DNA of 64,000 bases from positions 1 to 64,000 of the forward strand of contig JAEUHC010000001.1 in the NCBI GenBank assembly GCA_016794785.1, in the 5' to 3' direction. Source of the DNA: Opitutaceae bacterium (GTDB taxonomy: Bacteria; Verrucomicrobiota; Verrucomicrobiia; Opitutales; Opitutaceae). Positions 36,846 through 45,200 of this stretch are shown piece by piece. Both the position numbers and the translations under genes were made by a program. Position 1 is the stretch's first letter. The number at the start of each line of letters is the position of its first letter. The notes below the pieces were generated by a model. That model worked only from the letters and a program-made list of their open reading frames with translations. It did not search any database and was not told the origin of the DNA.

Positions 36846-37684
36846 CGCTCCAGTGTAGCACACTTCGGCAAATAGGTAATCAACAGCTCCCGCGCCGGAC
36901 GGCGGCGGTCCGCACGACGGCTGATGCTGCGACGAACGGCGATGCGCCGAATCGCCGTGGCGTCGCCGTAGAGGTCGTGGATGAGCGGCGTGTCATGGTT
37001 GGAAACCAGCACGCACGCACCGCGGCCGGCGGCGGCGCGGCACGCCTCCGCCAAATCGCGCTGATCCTGCGCGGAGAAGCCGCCCGGAGCGTAGGCGGTG
37101 AAGCCATCGCGCCGATCCGCAGTCGGCGCATACGGCGGATCGCAATAGACAAAGTCGCCCGGCCCGGCCTGCGCGAGCAGAGCGCGAAAATCAGCCCGGA
37201 CGAACGTCGCGTCACGCAGTGCGGCCGCGAAGTGCCGCAGTTCCTCGCGTGGAAAGTAAGGGCGCGTGTGGCGGCCGAACGGCACGTTGAACTCGCCCCG
37301 GCGGTTGTAGCGGCAGAGGCCGTTGTAGCCGTGGCGATTCAGGTAGACGAAGAGGCAGGCGCGTCGGAAAGGGTCGCGGCTCGCGTTGAATTCCGCACGC
37401 CGTTCGGCGTAGGCCGCCGAGTTATTCGTCGTTGGAACGAACTCCCGCGAGCAGGCGACGATGAACCGACGAGGATGGCGGCAGACAATTTGAAACAGGC
37501 TGATGACGTCGGCGTTGGCATCGCCGATTATTTTCGTGGGGACGTCGAGATTGAGCGCGACCGCGCCGCTGCCGGCGAACGGCTCGATTAACCGCTTCGT
37601 TTCGGTCGGGACATGCGACCGGATTGCTGGAAGCAGCCTGGTCTTGCCTCCAGCCCATTTGAGAAACGAACGCGCGACTGACAG
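36842..37684 (-). CDS. Dam-like (D12 class) adenine DNA methyltransferase, unusual start
   Basis: 280 aa if started at CTG 37684. Catalytic and SAM motifs are complete: FLKWAGGKTRLLP (residues 6-18), LIEPFAGSGAVALN, and GDFVYCDPPYAP (DPPY). The frame has no ATG, GTG or TTG before the first motif. Upstream it runs back to the TAG stop (37712-37714) of the preceding gene, which is in the same frame. Possible explanations are CTG (or another rare start codon), readthrough of the TAG giving a winged-helix-methylase fusion, or a lost start. A GTG-started product (37285) would lack the SAM motif and should be inactive. It is probably a maintenance or antirestriction methylase of the element. Confidence 0.85.
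   Translation of the reverse strand: MSVARSFLKWAGGKTRLLPAIRSHVPTETKRLIEPFAGSGAVALNLDVPTKIIGDANADVISLFQIVCRHPRRFIVACSREFVPTTNNSAAYAERRAEFNASRDPFRRACLFVYLNRHGYNGLCRYNRRGEFNVPFGRHTRPYFPREELRHFAAALRDATFVRADFRALLAQAGPGDFVYCDPPYAPTADRRDGFTAYAPGGFSAQDQRDLAEACRAAAGRGACVLVSNHDTPLIHDLYGDATAIRRIAVRRSISRRADRRRPARELLITYLPKCATLER
36852..36860 (-). promoter_or_regulatory. Extended -10 promoter of the replication-relaxation gene
   Basis: TGC-TACACT on the minus strand, six bases before GTG 36845. The 14-base word GTGCTACACTGGAG is repeated exactly at about 39489-39502, before the second VirD4-like gene. Confidence 0.55.
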
Positions 37685-37711
37685 AGAGGAGCGCGTGATG
37701 GCAGTGGGCGA

Positions 37712-38062
37712 CTAGGTGTGCGACGACCTATTGGCCCATGCGAGGGCCTCCACCACCGACGGGGGGATGCGCTGCCGCGGGAACGACCTTTGCACCTCGC
37801 GCAACCCCGACGGCGTGATCGCCAGAATCCGCGGAAACACCAAGTGATCCGGCACGTCGCGGACGAAACAAGGAAAACAAAGAAGGCCGCAATCGACCAG
37901 TCGGCGCAGCCGCCCGGCCACAGATTTTGGGGCAACATTTGACACGACCACCGCTTGATCAGCGTAGAGCCATGGGAAACGCGCAAAATGCCGGAGGACT
38001 TCGAGGTCCGATTTTGTGGGCTTTAAGCCGGGCTTTTGCGTGGAATTCTTCGTGGCCTGCAT
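37712..38062 (-). CDS. Winged-helix DNA-binding protein
   Basis: 116 aa. LTPSGLREVQ-type and KSVAGRLRRLVDCGLLCFP segments indicate a winged helix like that of replication-relaxation proteins (TKSDLEVLRHFARFPWLYADQAVV at the N-terminus). The start ATG 38062 lies six bases after an extended -10 TGT-TATGAT, so it is probably leaderless. Its TAG stop is in frame with the Dam-like methylase coding sequence that follows. Regulator or replication accessory; not recognised more closely. Confidence 0.75.
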   Translation of the reverse strand: MQATKNSTQKPGLKPTKSDLEVLRHFARFPWLYADQAVVVSNVAPKSVAGRLRRLVDCGLLCFPCFVRDVPDHLVFPRILAITPSGLREVQRSFPRQRIPPSVVEALAWANRSSHT

Positions 38063-39349
38063 TCAGTCATCATAACATGGATGCGCCATCCAGCCAAGGA
38101 GCCGGGCCTCCACCTTCGCGCGTGGCGTGGCGAACTTCTGCCGGCCGTGCCGAATCAATTTTTCCCGACGCGAACGCCCGCCGTGGATCGGTGGCAGCGT
38201 CTTGCCGCGGAACGGCACGCCCGGTGCGCCGTCGCTCAACGATCGCACAAAGACCTCGTGCCGGTCCAAGTCCGCGAACTGCCCGGCCGAAAATTCCTGT
38301 CCAAATTCATCCGCGAGCGCACTGGCATCGACGTGTCCGACCCGAAAGGCGATCACGGTGCCGACATTGCCGAAGACCGCGGCCCGGATCTCGGGCGTGA
38401 GCTGATCGAGGTATTGGTGGGCGAGGATGAGATTGAGCCGATACTTCCGCGCCTCGGCGAGTGCGGTAGCGAAGCTGTCGGTCGTGAAATTATGGAATTC
38501 GTCGATGAGCAGGTGAAAATCGCGGCGCGCGGCCTCCGGCGTGTCCGCCCGCGTAAGGGCTGCGTGCTGAAACTGCGCGGCCAGCAGAGCGCCAAGCAAG
38601 TTGGCGGGCTCGGTCCCGAGCTTGCCCTTCGACAGGTTCGCTATGAACACGCGACCGGTGTCCATGACGAAGCGCAGATCGATTTTGGTGCGCACCTGCC
38701 CGACGATGTTGCGGAGCGCGGGCGAGAGGAGCAGTTGGCCGAGCTTGTTTTGAATCGGCGCGATGGCCTCGCGGAGAAACCGGGCGTCGTAGCTCGCAAA
38801 TTCCTCGGTCCAGAACGCTCTCACGAAAGGATCGCGCACCTGCCGCACCACCCACGCACGGTAGCCGTCGTCGGCGAGCATGCGGTTGACGCCAAGCAGG
38901 GAGGTGTTGGGCACCTCCATCAACGCGGCGAGCGTGTTGGCGAGGATGTATTCCAAGCGCGGCCCCCACGAGTCGCGCCAAATGCTCTTGAACGCGGAGA
39001 CGAGCCCGGCCGTCGCGAGCGCGCGTTGGTGCGGCGGCACATTGGCCAGCGGATTGAACGCGACGGGGAAGTCCGCATCCGCGGGATGAAAATAGACGAG
39101 GTCATCCGCCCGCGATGGCGGAAAATGATCGAGGAGTTCGTCCGCGAGATCCCCGTGCGGATCGAGCAGCGCGACGCCATGGCCGGCGGCGATATGCTGC
39201 AAGATGACGTTACGTAGCAGCGTGCTTTTACCCGAACCCGTCTGCCCGATGATGTAGACGTGCCGGCGCGAGTCCGCCGTGCCGAGGCCGAAAGGCGGCT
39301 CGGTTCCGTAGTCGGACCTTTTTCCAAATACGATGGGGTCGTGGTTCAT
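38063..39349 (-). CDS. VirD4/TraG/HerA-like DNA translocase ATPase
   Basis: 428 aa from ATG 39349. Walker A is YIIGQTGSGKSTLLRN (residues 32-47), followed by ALLDPHGDLADELL. Walker B is FHLLIDEFHNFTTDS (about 283-297), and LILAHQYLDQLTPEIR supplies the Gln sensor. The fold is the same as the motor of the 1039-aa protein at 10774 but without membrane or nuclease parts. The two share PHGDL, EF(H/Q)(N/D)F and KYRL(N/G)L. It probably acts as a coupling protein or pump for element DNA. The open frame continues upstream to 39595, and a promoter-like TACACT lies at 39491, so an upstream non-ATG start cannot be excluded. Its stop lies directly next to the ATG of the winged-helix gene. Confidence 0.88.
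   Translation of the reverse strand: MNHDPIVFGKRSDYGTEPPFGLGTADSRRHVYIIGQTGSGKSTLLRNVILQHIAAGHGVALLDPHGDLADELLDHFPPSRADDLVYFHPADADFPVAFNPLANVPPHQRALATAGLVSAFKSIWRDSWGPRLEYILANTLAALMEVPNTSLLGVNRMLADDGYRAWVVRQVRDPFVRAFWTEEFASYDARFLREAIAPIQNKLGQLLLSPALRNIVGQVRTKIDLRFVMDTGRVFIANLSKGKLGTEPANLLGALLAAQFQHAALTRADTPEAARRDFHLLIDEFHNFTTDSFATALAEARKYRLNLILAHQYLDQLTPEIRAAVFGNVGTVIAFRVGHVDASALADEFGQEFSAGQFADLDRHEVFVRSLSDGAPGVPFRGKTLPPIHGGRSRREKLIRHGRQKFATPRAKVEARLLGWMAHPCYDD
38069..38077 (-). promoter_or_regulatory. Extended -10 promoter of the 37712-38062 gene
   Basis: TGT-TATGAT on the minus strand, ending six bases before ATG 38062; this predicts a leaderless transcript. Confidence 0.55.
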
Positions 39350-39490
39350 GGCGGCGGAGCCAGCCGCGACTCCGAAGGCGCGAACGCCGCCCCGTGCGGA
39401 TTCGGCGGCGGTCGGGCGTCGTCTCGCAAACGCGATGGGAAGCGAGCGAGACGGGTAATCGAGGCTGGCTGCGCGGTCTGAAGCCCCTCC

Positions 39491-39499
39491 AGTGTAGCA
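39491..39499 (-). promoter_or_regulatory. Extended -10 promoter upstream of the second VirD4-like gene
   Basis: TGC-TACACT, in a 14-base word identical to the one at about 36848-36861. Six bases downstream there is an in-frame GCT rather than ATG/GTG, so translation probably begins at ATG 39349 with a leader of about 130 bases. Confidence 0.45.
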
Positions 39500-40186
39500 C
39501 GTGCCGGATAAGCGTGTCTGCGCCCTAACCCGTGGGAGGTGGCGGGCGGGAGGCGTCTCCGCGAGCGCCAGCGAAGGAGTCGGCGAGCGACGCACCCTGT
39601 GAACGAAGGCAGGTCGGAGCCCTTCCCCGCCGCAGCGAAGCGAAGAAGGGAAGGGCGCCGTCCTGCGGTGGCCCTAGGGCTGCGCCGGCGGCGCGCTTAA
39701 CGCGTGAGCCCGTGGTGGCCGTCGTCCGCCGTGAGGCGCGGTCGTGGGTTTGGAGAAGTGACCCGTGAACTCGTGCCCCCCACGTGTGAGGCTGAGCGGC
39801 TAGCGGCGGCCGACTTCGCGCGATTTGGGGTGCAGCCGGGCGGCTAGCCTGGACCACACCCGCTAGCCGAAGGAAAGCGCGCGAAGTCGGGCGCCAGCCC
39901 GAACACGTGGGGGAACTCGTGACCGCGCCGTTCGGCCGCGAAATCGTCGCTGGGCGGGCGGTAGCCCCGACAAACCTTGTTTGTCGCCCGTTTTGTCGTG
40001 TCTCACGATCTTACTTCCGCGACACGAACGCTTGCTTTCCACGGTTCTCAAAAATGAAAAACGCCGGGAGTTATCCCCAGCGGCTGTTCGGTCCTTCAAA
40101 GGAAATCCGCAGACTTCGTATTCTTCCTCTGAGTATTCTTCTATAGAATGATTTCAGCCGGCTGAAGTCTGGGCTTCAGCGGAGTA
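39500..40186. other. Non-coding, palindrome-rich intergenic region (candidate origin)
   Basis: About 690 bases without a convincing gene, between a coupling-protein gene and a Rep-like winged-helix gene. It contains a three-tier nested inverted repeat (39777-39913), a tight hairpin CGACAAAC-CTT-GTTTGTCG (39968-39986), a further GTTTTGTCG word and CTGAAG-N6-CTTCAG at about 40163. The 40100-40160 part is A+T-rich compared with its surroundings. The content fits an origin of replication or transfer; this is not shown. Confidence 0.5.
39777..39913. repeat. Three-tier nested inverted repeat
   Basis: Outer arms CCCCCACGTGT (39777-39787) / ACACGTGGGGG (39903-39913). Middle arms CCGACTTCGCGCG (39810-39822) / CGCGCGAAGTCGG (39878-39890). 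Inner arms CGGCTAGC (39841-39848) / GCTAGCCG (39862-39869). All arms are perfect. A cruciform or long hairpin of about 137 bases is possible. Confidence 0.9.
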
Positions 40187-40216
40187 AAATCCAGACTTTA
40201 CCCTGTTAAAGTCTGG
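40187..40216 (-). terminator. Terminator overlapping the end of the Rep-like gene
   Basis: Perfect 10-bp inverted repeat CCAGACTTTA (40191-40200) / TAAAGTCTGG (40207-40216) with a 6-base loop, followed on the minus strand by ATTTTA. It includes the last codons and the stop of the gene at 40206. Confidence 0.7.
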
Positions 40217-40580
40217 CGGTTTTGGCGCGATTCATGGCCGTGGTTTTCGAGGTGACCTGAAAGTGGACGGTGTAGAGATTGGTCCTGCCCTGCCCTCGCC
40301 GCTTGATTGAAATGAAGCCGTGTTCGCCGAGTTCGGCGATGAAGTTGGAAACGCTGGGCACGCTCATGCCCATGTCGGCGGCAAGGCGCTCCTGACCCGG
40401 AAAACAGCGGTCGTTATGCCACGCGTAGGAAAGAAACATCGCGTAGGTCAACTTGGCCCCGATGGTGAGGCGTGAATCGCGCAGGAGAAAATTGGGCACC
40501 TGCGTAAATCCGCCGGCCGTCACCGGGTCGAGGGTTTGCAGCGTGATGTTTTGATCGAGGATGTCGGAGATGGATTGCAT
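40206..40580 (-). CDS. Rep-like winged-helix protein
   Basis: 124 aa from ATG 40580 (MQSISDILDQN). VPNFLLRDSRLTIGAKLTY, then CFPGQERLAADMGMSVPSVSNFIAELGEHGFISIKRRG, is the winged-helix pattern seen at the N-terminus of plasmid replication initiators and of element regulators. A -10 TACAAT ends seven bases before the ATG. It is flanked on one side by the palindrome-rich region and on the other by a perfect DnaA box (40626-40634). A replication initiator or its regulator is the likely role; it is shorter than a full Rep protein. Confidence 0.78.
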   Translation of the reverse strand: MQSISDILDQNITLQTLDPVTAGGFTQVPNFLLRDSRLTIGAKLTYAMFLSYAWHNDRCFPGQERLAADMGMSVPSVSNFIAELGEHGFISIKRRGQGRTNLYTVHFQVTSKTTAMNRAKTARL

Positions 40581-40587
40581 GGCCTTC

Positions 40588-40593
40588 ATTGTA
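40588..40593 (-). promoter_or_regulatory. -10 box of the Rep-like gene
   Basis: TACAAT on the minus strand, seven bases before ATG 40580; predicted leaderless start. Confidence 0.5.
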
Positions 40594-40625
40594 ACCCGCG
40601 CGGCGGGTTCGCGCACGGCCGCGAG

Positions 40626-40634
40626 TTATCCACA
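40626..40634 (+). promoter_or_regulatory. DnaA box
   Basis: TTATCCACA is a perfect match to the DnaA consensus, lying between the Rep-like gene and the hic remnant. It could belong to an element replication origin. Only one perfect copy was found here. Confidence 0.5.
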
Positions 40635-40653
40635 GGCACAGCTGAGCGATGAA

Positions 40654-40810
40654 TCAGAGCAGCGTGCGAAACGATTTCGCGGTGAGCCCAGCCTGCTTGA
40701 TAATCCGGCTCAATAATCCCCGACGAAGGCACCGGGATGAACCGCGACAGGCGCTATTCGTTTGATGATTAGATGACTTGCCGTGCATTGAGCTGCGGCA
40801 TTTGGGTCAT
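40654..40810 (-). pseudogene. hicA: hicA toxin remnant
   Basis: ATG 40810 overlaps the hicB stop by 4 bases (ATGA) and encodes MTQMPQLNARQVI followed by TAA. The start resembles HicA (leucine-rich, ending ARQVI). Further on, fragments PVAVHPG and LSRIIKQAGLTAKSF ending in TGA (40654) match the C-terminal half of HicA but in a shifted frame. The middle, including the catalytic Gly-Ser-His region, is missing. The toxin therefore looks inactivated by an internal deletion plus a frameshift. Confidence 0.75.
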
Positions 40811-41049
40811 GCTAGCATCGGCAAGGAGACTTGCACGTGCAGTTCGCGGTGATCGGTTTCGACTGGAACCGGCCGGCCCAGCTTTTGGAGAAATTCCGTG
40901 TGCCCCTGAATCGCTTTCTCGATGTATGCGAGCGCCTCCTCGTAGGTGTCACCCTGCGTGTGACAACCCGGCAATATGGGCACGGTCGCGATGTAGCCGC
41001 CTTCGTCGGATTTTCTTATCTTAACGGTGTAGGTGTAGCGTCGTTGCAT
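40807..41049 (-). CDS. hicB: HicB-type antitoxin (orphan)
   Basis: 80 aa. YTVKIRKSDEGGYIATVPILPGCHTQGDTYEEALAYIEKA... is the partial RNase H-fold HicB domain. It lacks a separate C-terminal DNA-binding domain, as in short HicB proteins. An extended -10 TGT-TAGAAT ends six bases before ATG 41049, so the mRNA is probably leaderless. The partner hicA downstream is decayed, so this antitoxin has no intact cognate toxin in the window. Confidence 0.88.
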   Translation of the reverse strand: MQRRYTYTVKIRKSDEGGYIATVPILPGCHTQGDTYEEALAYIEKAIQGHTEFLQKLGRPVPVETDHRELHVQVSLPMLA

Positions 41050-41055
41050 CGTTCA

Positions 41056-41064
41056 ATTCTAACA
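41056..41064 (-). promoter_or_regulatory. Extended -10 promoter of hicB
   Basis: TGT-TAGAAT on the minus strand, six bases before ATG 41049. Confidence 0.55.
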
Positions 41065-41106
41065 CCTCGCGCGTGGCCCGGTCAAATGAGTCGCCGACGC
41101 AGCGTG

Positions 41107-41772
41107 TTATGCGGCCCGCTCACCCTCCTGCTCTTCCGGTGCAGTCGGCGGTTGGTTGCCAAAGGGGTTATCCACGGTGACCCCGTGGGTAGCCGTTGGG
41201 TTAGCCGGAGTGTCCCGGCGGTTGCCCGCTTGGGTGGTCGCGTCAGCCAAGTCGGTTTTTCCGCCGGTCAACCGGAGCAGATTTTGAATGCGGTCGGCTT
41301 GTTGGACGATTTGCCCGGTGAGTTTCAGATGCAGGCTGTTGAGCGCCTTGTTCTGTTCGCTGAGATCGGCGATCTGGACATCCTTCACGCGCATCTGGCC
41401 TTTGAGGAGGTCGATGATTTCGCGCTCCATGCTGGGCGTCTGGCTATCAACCTTTGGCAAGGTTTGGTCGGGTCGGTCAGCCAGCGGGGTATCCACGCGG
41501 CTAGCCGTGCTGCCCGGTTGGTTGACCGATTGGCTAGCCGTGGCTGCCACCGGGCTAACCGGCTTGGCTACTGGTTGCAGCTCCGTTGCCCGCATGAAAG
41601 CAACAGGGTTCACCAACCACACGAAATGCGTCTCGTCGACGTAGCCGTCGCGCTTGCAATCGACGTTCTCGATCAGTTTTCCCGCCTGCAAGAGCTGTCG
41701 CAACCGGCTGCGCAGCACGCGCACGCTCACATCGAGGCGCAGGGACAGTTCGTGGAGGGTGAGGAATTCCAT
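41107..41772 (-). CDS. HTH plus coiled-coil protein of the replication/maintenance module
   Basis: 221 aa. The N-terminal winged-helix-like part (LTLHELSLRLDVSVRVLRSR) is followed by a Pro/Gln/Val-rich linker and a coiled coil at about 115-165 (MEREIIDLLKGQMRVKDVQI, ADLSEQNKALNSLHLKLTGQ). The tail is acidic. This architecture resembles plasmid KfrA-like or replication accessory proteins, but I do not recognise a defined family. The coding DNA is unusually rich in GGNTANCCG-type words. The promoter TGC-TACAAT ends six bases before the ATG. Confidence 0.8.
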   Translation of the reverse strand: MEFLTLHELSLRLDVSVRVLRSRLRQLLQAGKLIENVDCKRDGYVDETHFVWLVNPVAFMRATELQPVAKPVSPVAATASQSVNQPGSTASRVDTPLADRPDQTLPKVDSQTPSMEREIIDLLKGQMRVKDVQIADLSEQNKALNSLHLKLTGQIVQQADRIQNLLRLTGGKTDLADATTQAGNRRDTPANPTATHGVTVDNPFGNQPPTAPEEQEGERAA

Positions 41773-41778
41773 CCCTGA

Positions 41779-41787
41779 ATTGTAGCA
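41779..41787 (-). promoter_or_regulatory. Extended -10 promoter of the 41107-41772 gene
   Basis: TGC-TACAAT, six bases before ATG 41772; predicted leaderless transcript. Confidence 0.6.
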
Positions 41788-42249
41788 CGACTAACCGACA
41801 TGGGTAGCCGGACGGCTTTTTCAGGTAGAGGCCTGATATGCGATGCGTTGTGCCTCAACGTCAGGGAAATGGGGCCGGCCGATCACATTCGGACGAAGCA
41901 CGAGATGAAGGCTTTAGTGGCCTCCGGTGGCATCAACGAAGCCGAAGCGTTGGCCCAGCGTGCCAGCGAGCGACGTGCCGTGAATCAGAGTGTCACGCTG
42001 AAAATAACGATGATGCGAAAGCGCGAGCAGAGGATGAGCCTGTGACAGAAAGTGCCGGGCGTCGGCGGCGTGGGTCAGGAAATGAATGGGATCGGTCAGC
42101 TTCGATACCGTCACAACGAATGGTTCGTCACCGAGAATCTGCTCGAAGCGTGTCGTCTTCAGACGGCACCCGGCACACGCGGGGCTGTGGTTGGGTCGCT
42201 CGGTTTACAACACGGTTGGTATTCTCACTGATTCTAACGCACCTGCGAA
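41788..42249. other. Non-coding gap
   Basis: About 460 bases. Short frames occur on both strands (for example 81 codons on + and 66 codons on -), but none has a recognisable product or ribosome-binding site. It may hold gene remnants. No terminator was identified after the surface-protein gene. Confidence 0.4.
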
Positions 42250-45200
42250 CTACGGCACTTCATAAACCTCGACCAGCGCCACGCCGATGGCTCCGTTCAC
42301 GCCGGTGATCTGTGCCGAGTAGGCGCCGGGTTGGAGGGTGAGGTAGAGTGCGGCGTCCTTGGAGGTCACGGGGAGAGGAAAGGCGCCGACTTGGGTGAAT
42401 GCGTTGGCAAGAAGCGGTGAGCCGTTCCAATTGTCGTTGGACTGGAGCAATTCGGCGCCGCGGCGGAGTTCAAGCTTGGGATCGACTAGGGCATTGGTGA
42501 CACCAAATCCGGCCAATGTGGGCCCGACAGCGCGGATGAGCACGGTCTTGGCGCCGGGACCGCGGACCACAAAGCCGGCGCTCAGCACATCGCTACCGCC
42601 GATTTGGCTGCGCGCCGAGACATTGTTCAGCTTGGCATCGGGTGCCGCGCCCACGTCATACAGTTCGACGAGTGCCACCCCGGTGCCGCCACCAATCTGT
42701 GCGGTGTAGCTGCCGGTGCTGAGGGTTTCTAGGAGGACGGCATCCCGACTCGCGGCCGGCAAAGGAAACGCCCCCACCGCCGCGGCGGCGCTGCCAATAG
42801 CCGTGGCGCCGCCCCAATTGTCGTTGGTGGCGATGGCGGTCGAGCCGCGGAATAACTGCAACGACGGGTCAGCTAGCACGCCGGTGACTCCAAACGTCGT
42901 CAACGTCGGCCCCACGCCGCGGATCAAAAGCTGGTTCGTCCCGGTGCCGGAAAGATTGAAGCCGACGATGAGTGTCTGCGCGCCCGTGCCAGCCTCCGTG
43001 CGGATGGAGAGATTCACAAGCCGCCCCGGTTCGGGCGGTGCCTCCACTCCCGTGGCCGGGAGATTGAGCGTAGCCGCGGAGGTTCCGCCGAGCACGACAC
43101 TTCCCGTCAGCGGAGCCGTCGCCTCAGATCCTACCTGCGCGGTGATGCGCACTGTCGGTGACGTAATCGTTACCGCACCCGTCGCATCAAATGTTCCTTC
43201 CGCCACGGAGATTGAGCCGCCTGATGTGATAAAGCCGACGGCCCGCCCCGATGGCAGAGTCACCATCAGCAGCCGGTCACCGTTGTTGAGGGCACCGTCA
43301 TACGTGCCAACCCGGCCGGCAAGTTCTGGGTTTTCGGGAATGAGCGGCGCCGAACCCGAAAATTCGCGCGATGAGTCGGTGAGGACGACTTCAAAGCCAC
43401 CGGTTGCAGCTGCGCCCCTCGGTGGTGTAGTTGAGGTCACCACGGTGGCCCCTACGGCGACAGCACGAGGCGAAATCATCCCGAAATATGTCCGACCGAA
43501 ATAGGAGAAACTGAATGTTCGATCCCGGGCGACAACGACACTGTCAATTGAGGCATAAGGAATTCCTCGAACTGTGAGTTTGACGGTGGCGACTTTTGCG
43601 GAATTGAGGCTGATCACCGCGGTCCCTGCCGGTGCTCCCGTTGAATCCTTGAGCTCGACCCTGGAATCGCCGCTAACGTCAAACAGGGTTTCGATCGTTT
43701 CGCGGTGCATAAGCGAACGCTGCCACCCTTGTTCAATCTGTTCTGGCGAAGACATCGGAGGTGTTGGTCTGCCGGAAGGGAACGCTGCGGTTCGAGCATG
43801 GGTCACTAGACGCAAGTCAAATACCAGGCCAATTGTTCCGATCTCACTATGATACCCAAACTTCATGTTGCGCGCAGATTCCGCGTATCGCTTAATTGGC
43901 AGTGAATGGGCGCCGCCAAGGTCGAGTGGCACCTTATGGCGAAGGGCCGCTTCGAAAAACCCTACGTTAAATTCAACTTGGGTAGCTTCGCTCGTCCAAT
44001 CATCGTCACCCCGAGCGACGCTCACAAAGTAGCTATCGAAAGCTATTTCGCTATCAAAAATCTTGGAGCCCATTACCCGTCGAAACTCGCCGGCATTCAA
44101 GGCCGCGTTCCCAATTGGCCCTGCAAGGGACAAAGCTGATGCCGGAATGCACGCATCGAGCGATGTGACCTGAACCTTGGCGCCGGAATTGTGTCGCGCC
44201 AAGTATTGGGCCAAGGCGTGCGCAGCCCAATTGCCGGCCGAATGGGCTATAATATGAACCTGTTCTAGCCGTCGTCCATTCGCCGCTGCTTGAAGACGCT
44301 CACCGAATGAAAGACCATGCATGTAGGCGTTCTCAGATGCATCCCATCCATTGCCAGCGGGAATAATAAATGCGCCGGAACCATCAAAATTCAGGTTGCC
44401 CGTCGATGCGTCGCGCCACCAATTCATGTCGACGACGTTCCAATCCGTCGCGCGAGAAATCGAACGGTAATCAAACAACGCGTCGAGCAGGGTTCGGAAC
44501 TCACCTTCAAAAACATTGTTTTCCTGGGATCGGTTCCAGCCGTGAATTACAATCACGAGTTTGCTACGCCACGCACTGCGCAACAGCAGTGCTGGGCTGG
44601 AAAAGTCGAATTGCCTCACGATGGCTATGTCCATGTCCTCCCGTAGTCGGACATACTGGGGGTGTTCGGGGGTGATCGTGATCCGCCAGAAGTCACCTGA
44701 GAAATTGTTAGAACGAAACTCTACCACACCCTCTCGAGCGGAAGCCTTGCCAGGCGGCTTTAAGCGGAAGAGGGCGTTGGCTGTCGAATTTTGATTGGCG
44801 AAAGCCACCAGCATGAATCTCGAACTGTCGTCCTCCTGAAGCGTTTCTTTTCCAAAAACAAGTGTATCGGAAGTGTCAGCCAGCTCAGGCAAGTATTCTC
44901 GGCTTTGAATCAGCCCAACCGGGAATTCCAGAACCCATGTCTCACCATCGCGCTTCGGTTTGACGGCATCGCCTGCTACACCGTAGCGGTTTTTTCCGCG
45001 GAGCCGCTCCAGAAGACTCACTTCACCTTTGTTGCGGTCGATAAAAGTGCTCTCGATTGCGGCTAACCTCAGATGATCGTCGGGTAATTTCGGTTCATCG
45101 AAAGCCGTCTGCCGAATTGTGTGAGTTTGGCTGGACACCGTGATCGTCGAGGACCGCGTGACCGCACCCGGACTGGTGTTGGCGGCCACGGAGTAGGTGA

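Noticed and set aside
10774..39349. The two VirD4/HerA-like genes as a duplication
   Set aside because: They share motor motifs but differ in length and domain layout, and DNA similarity is not evident.
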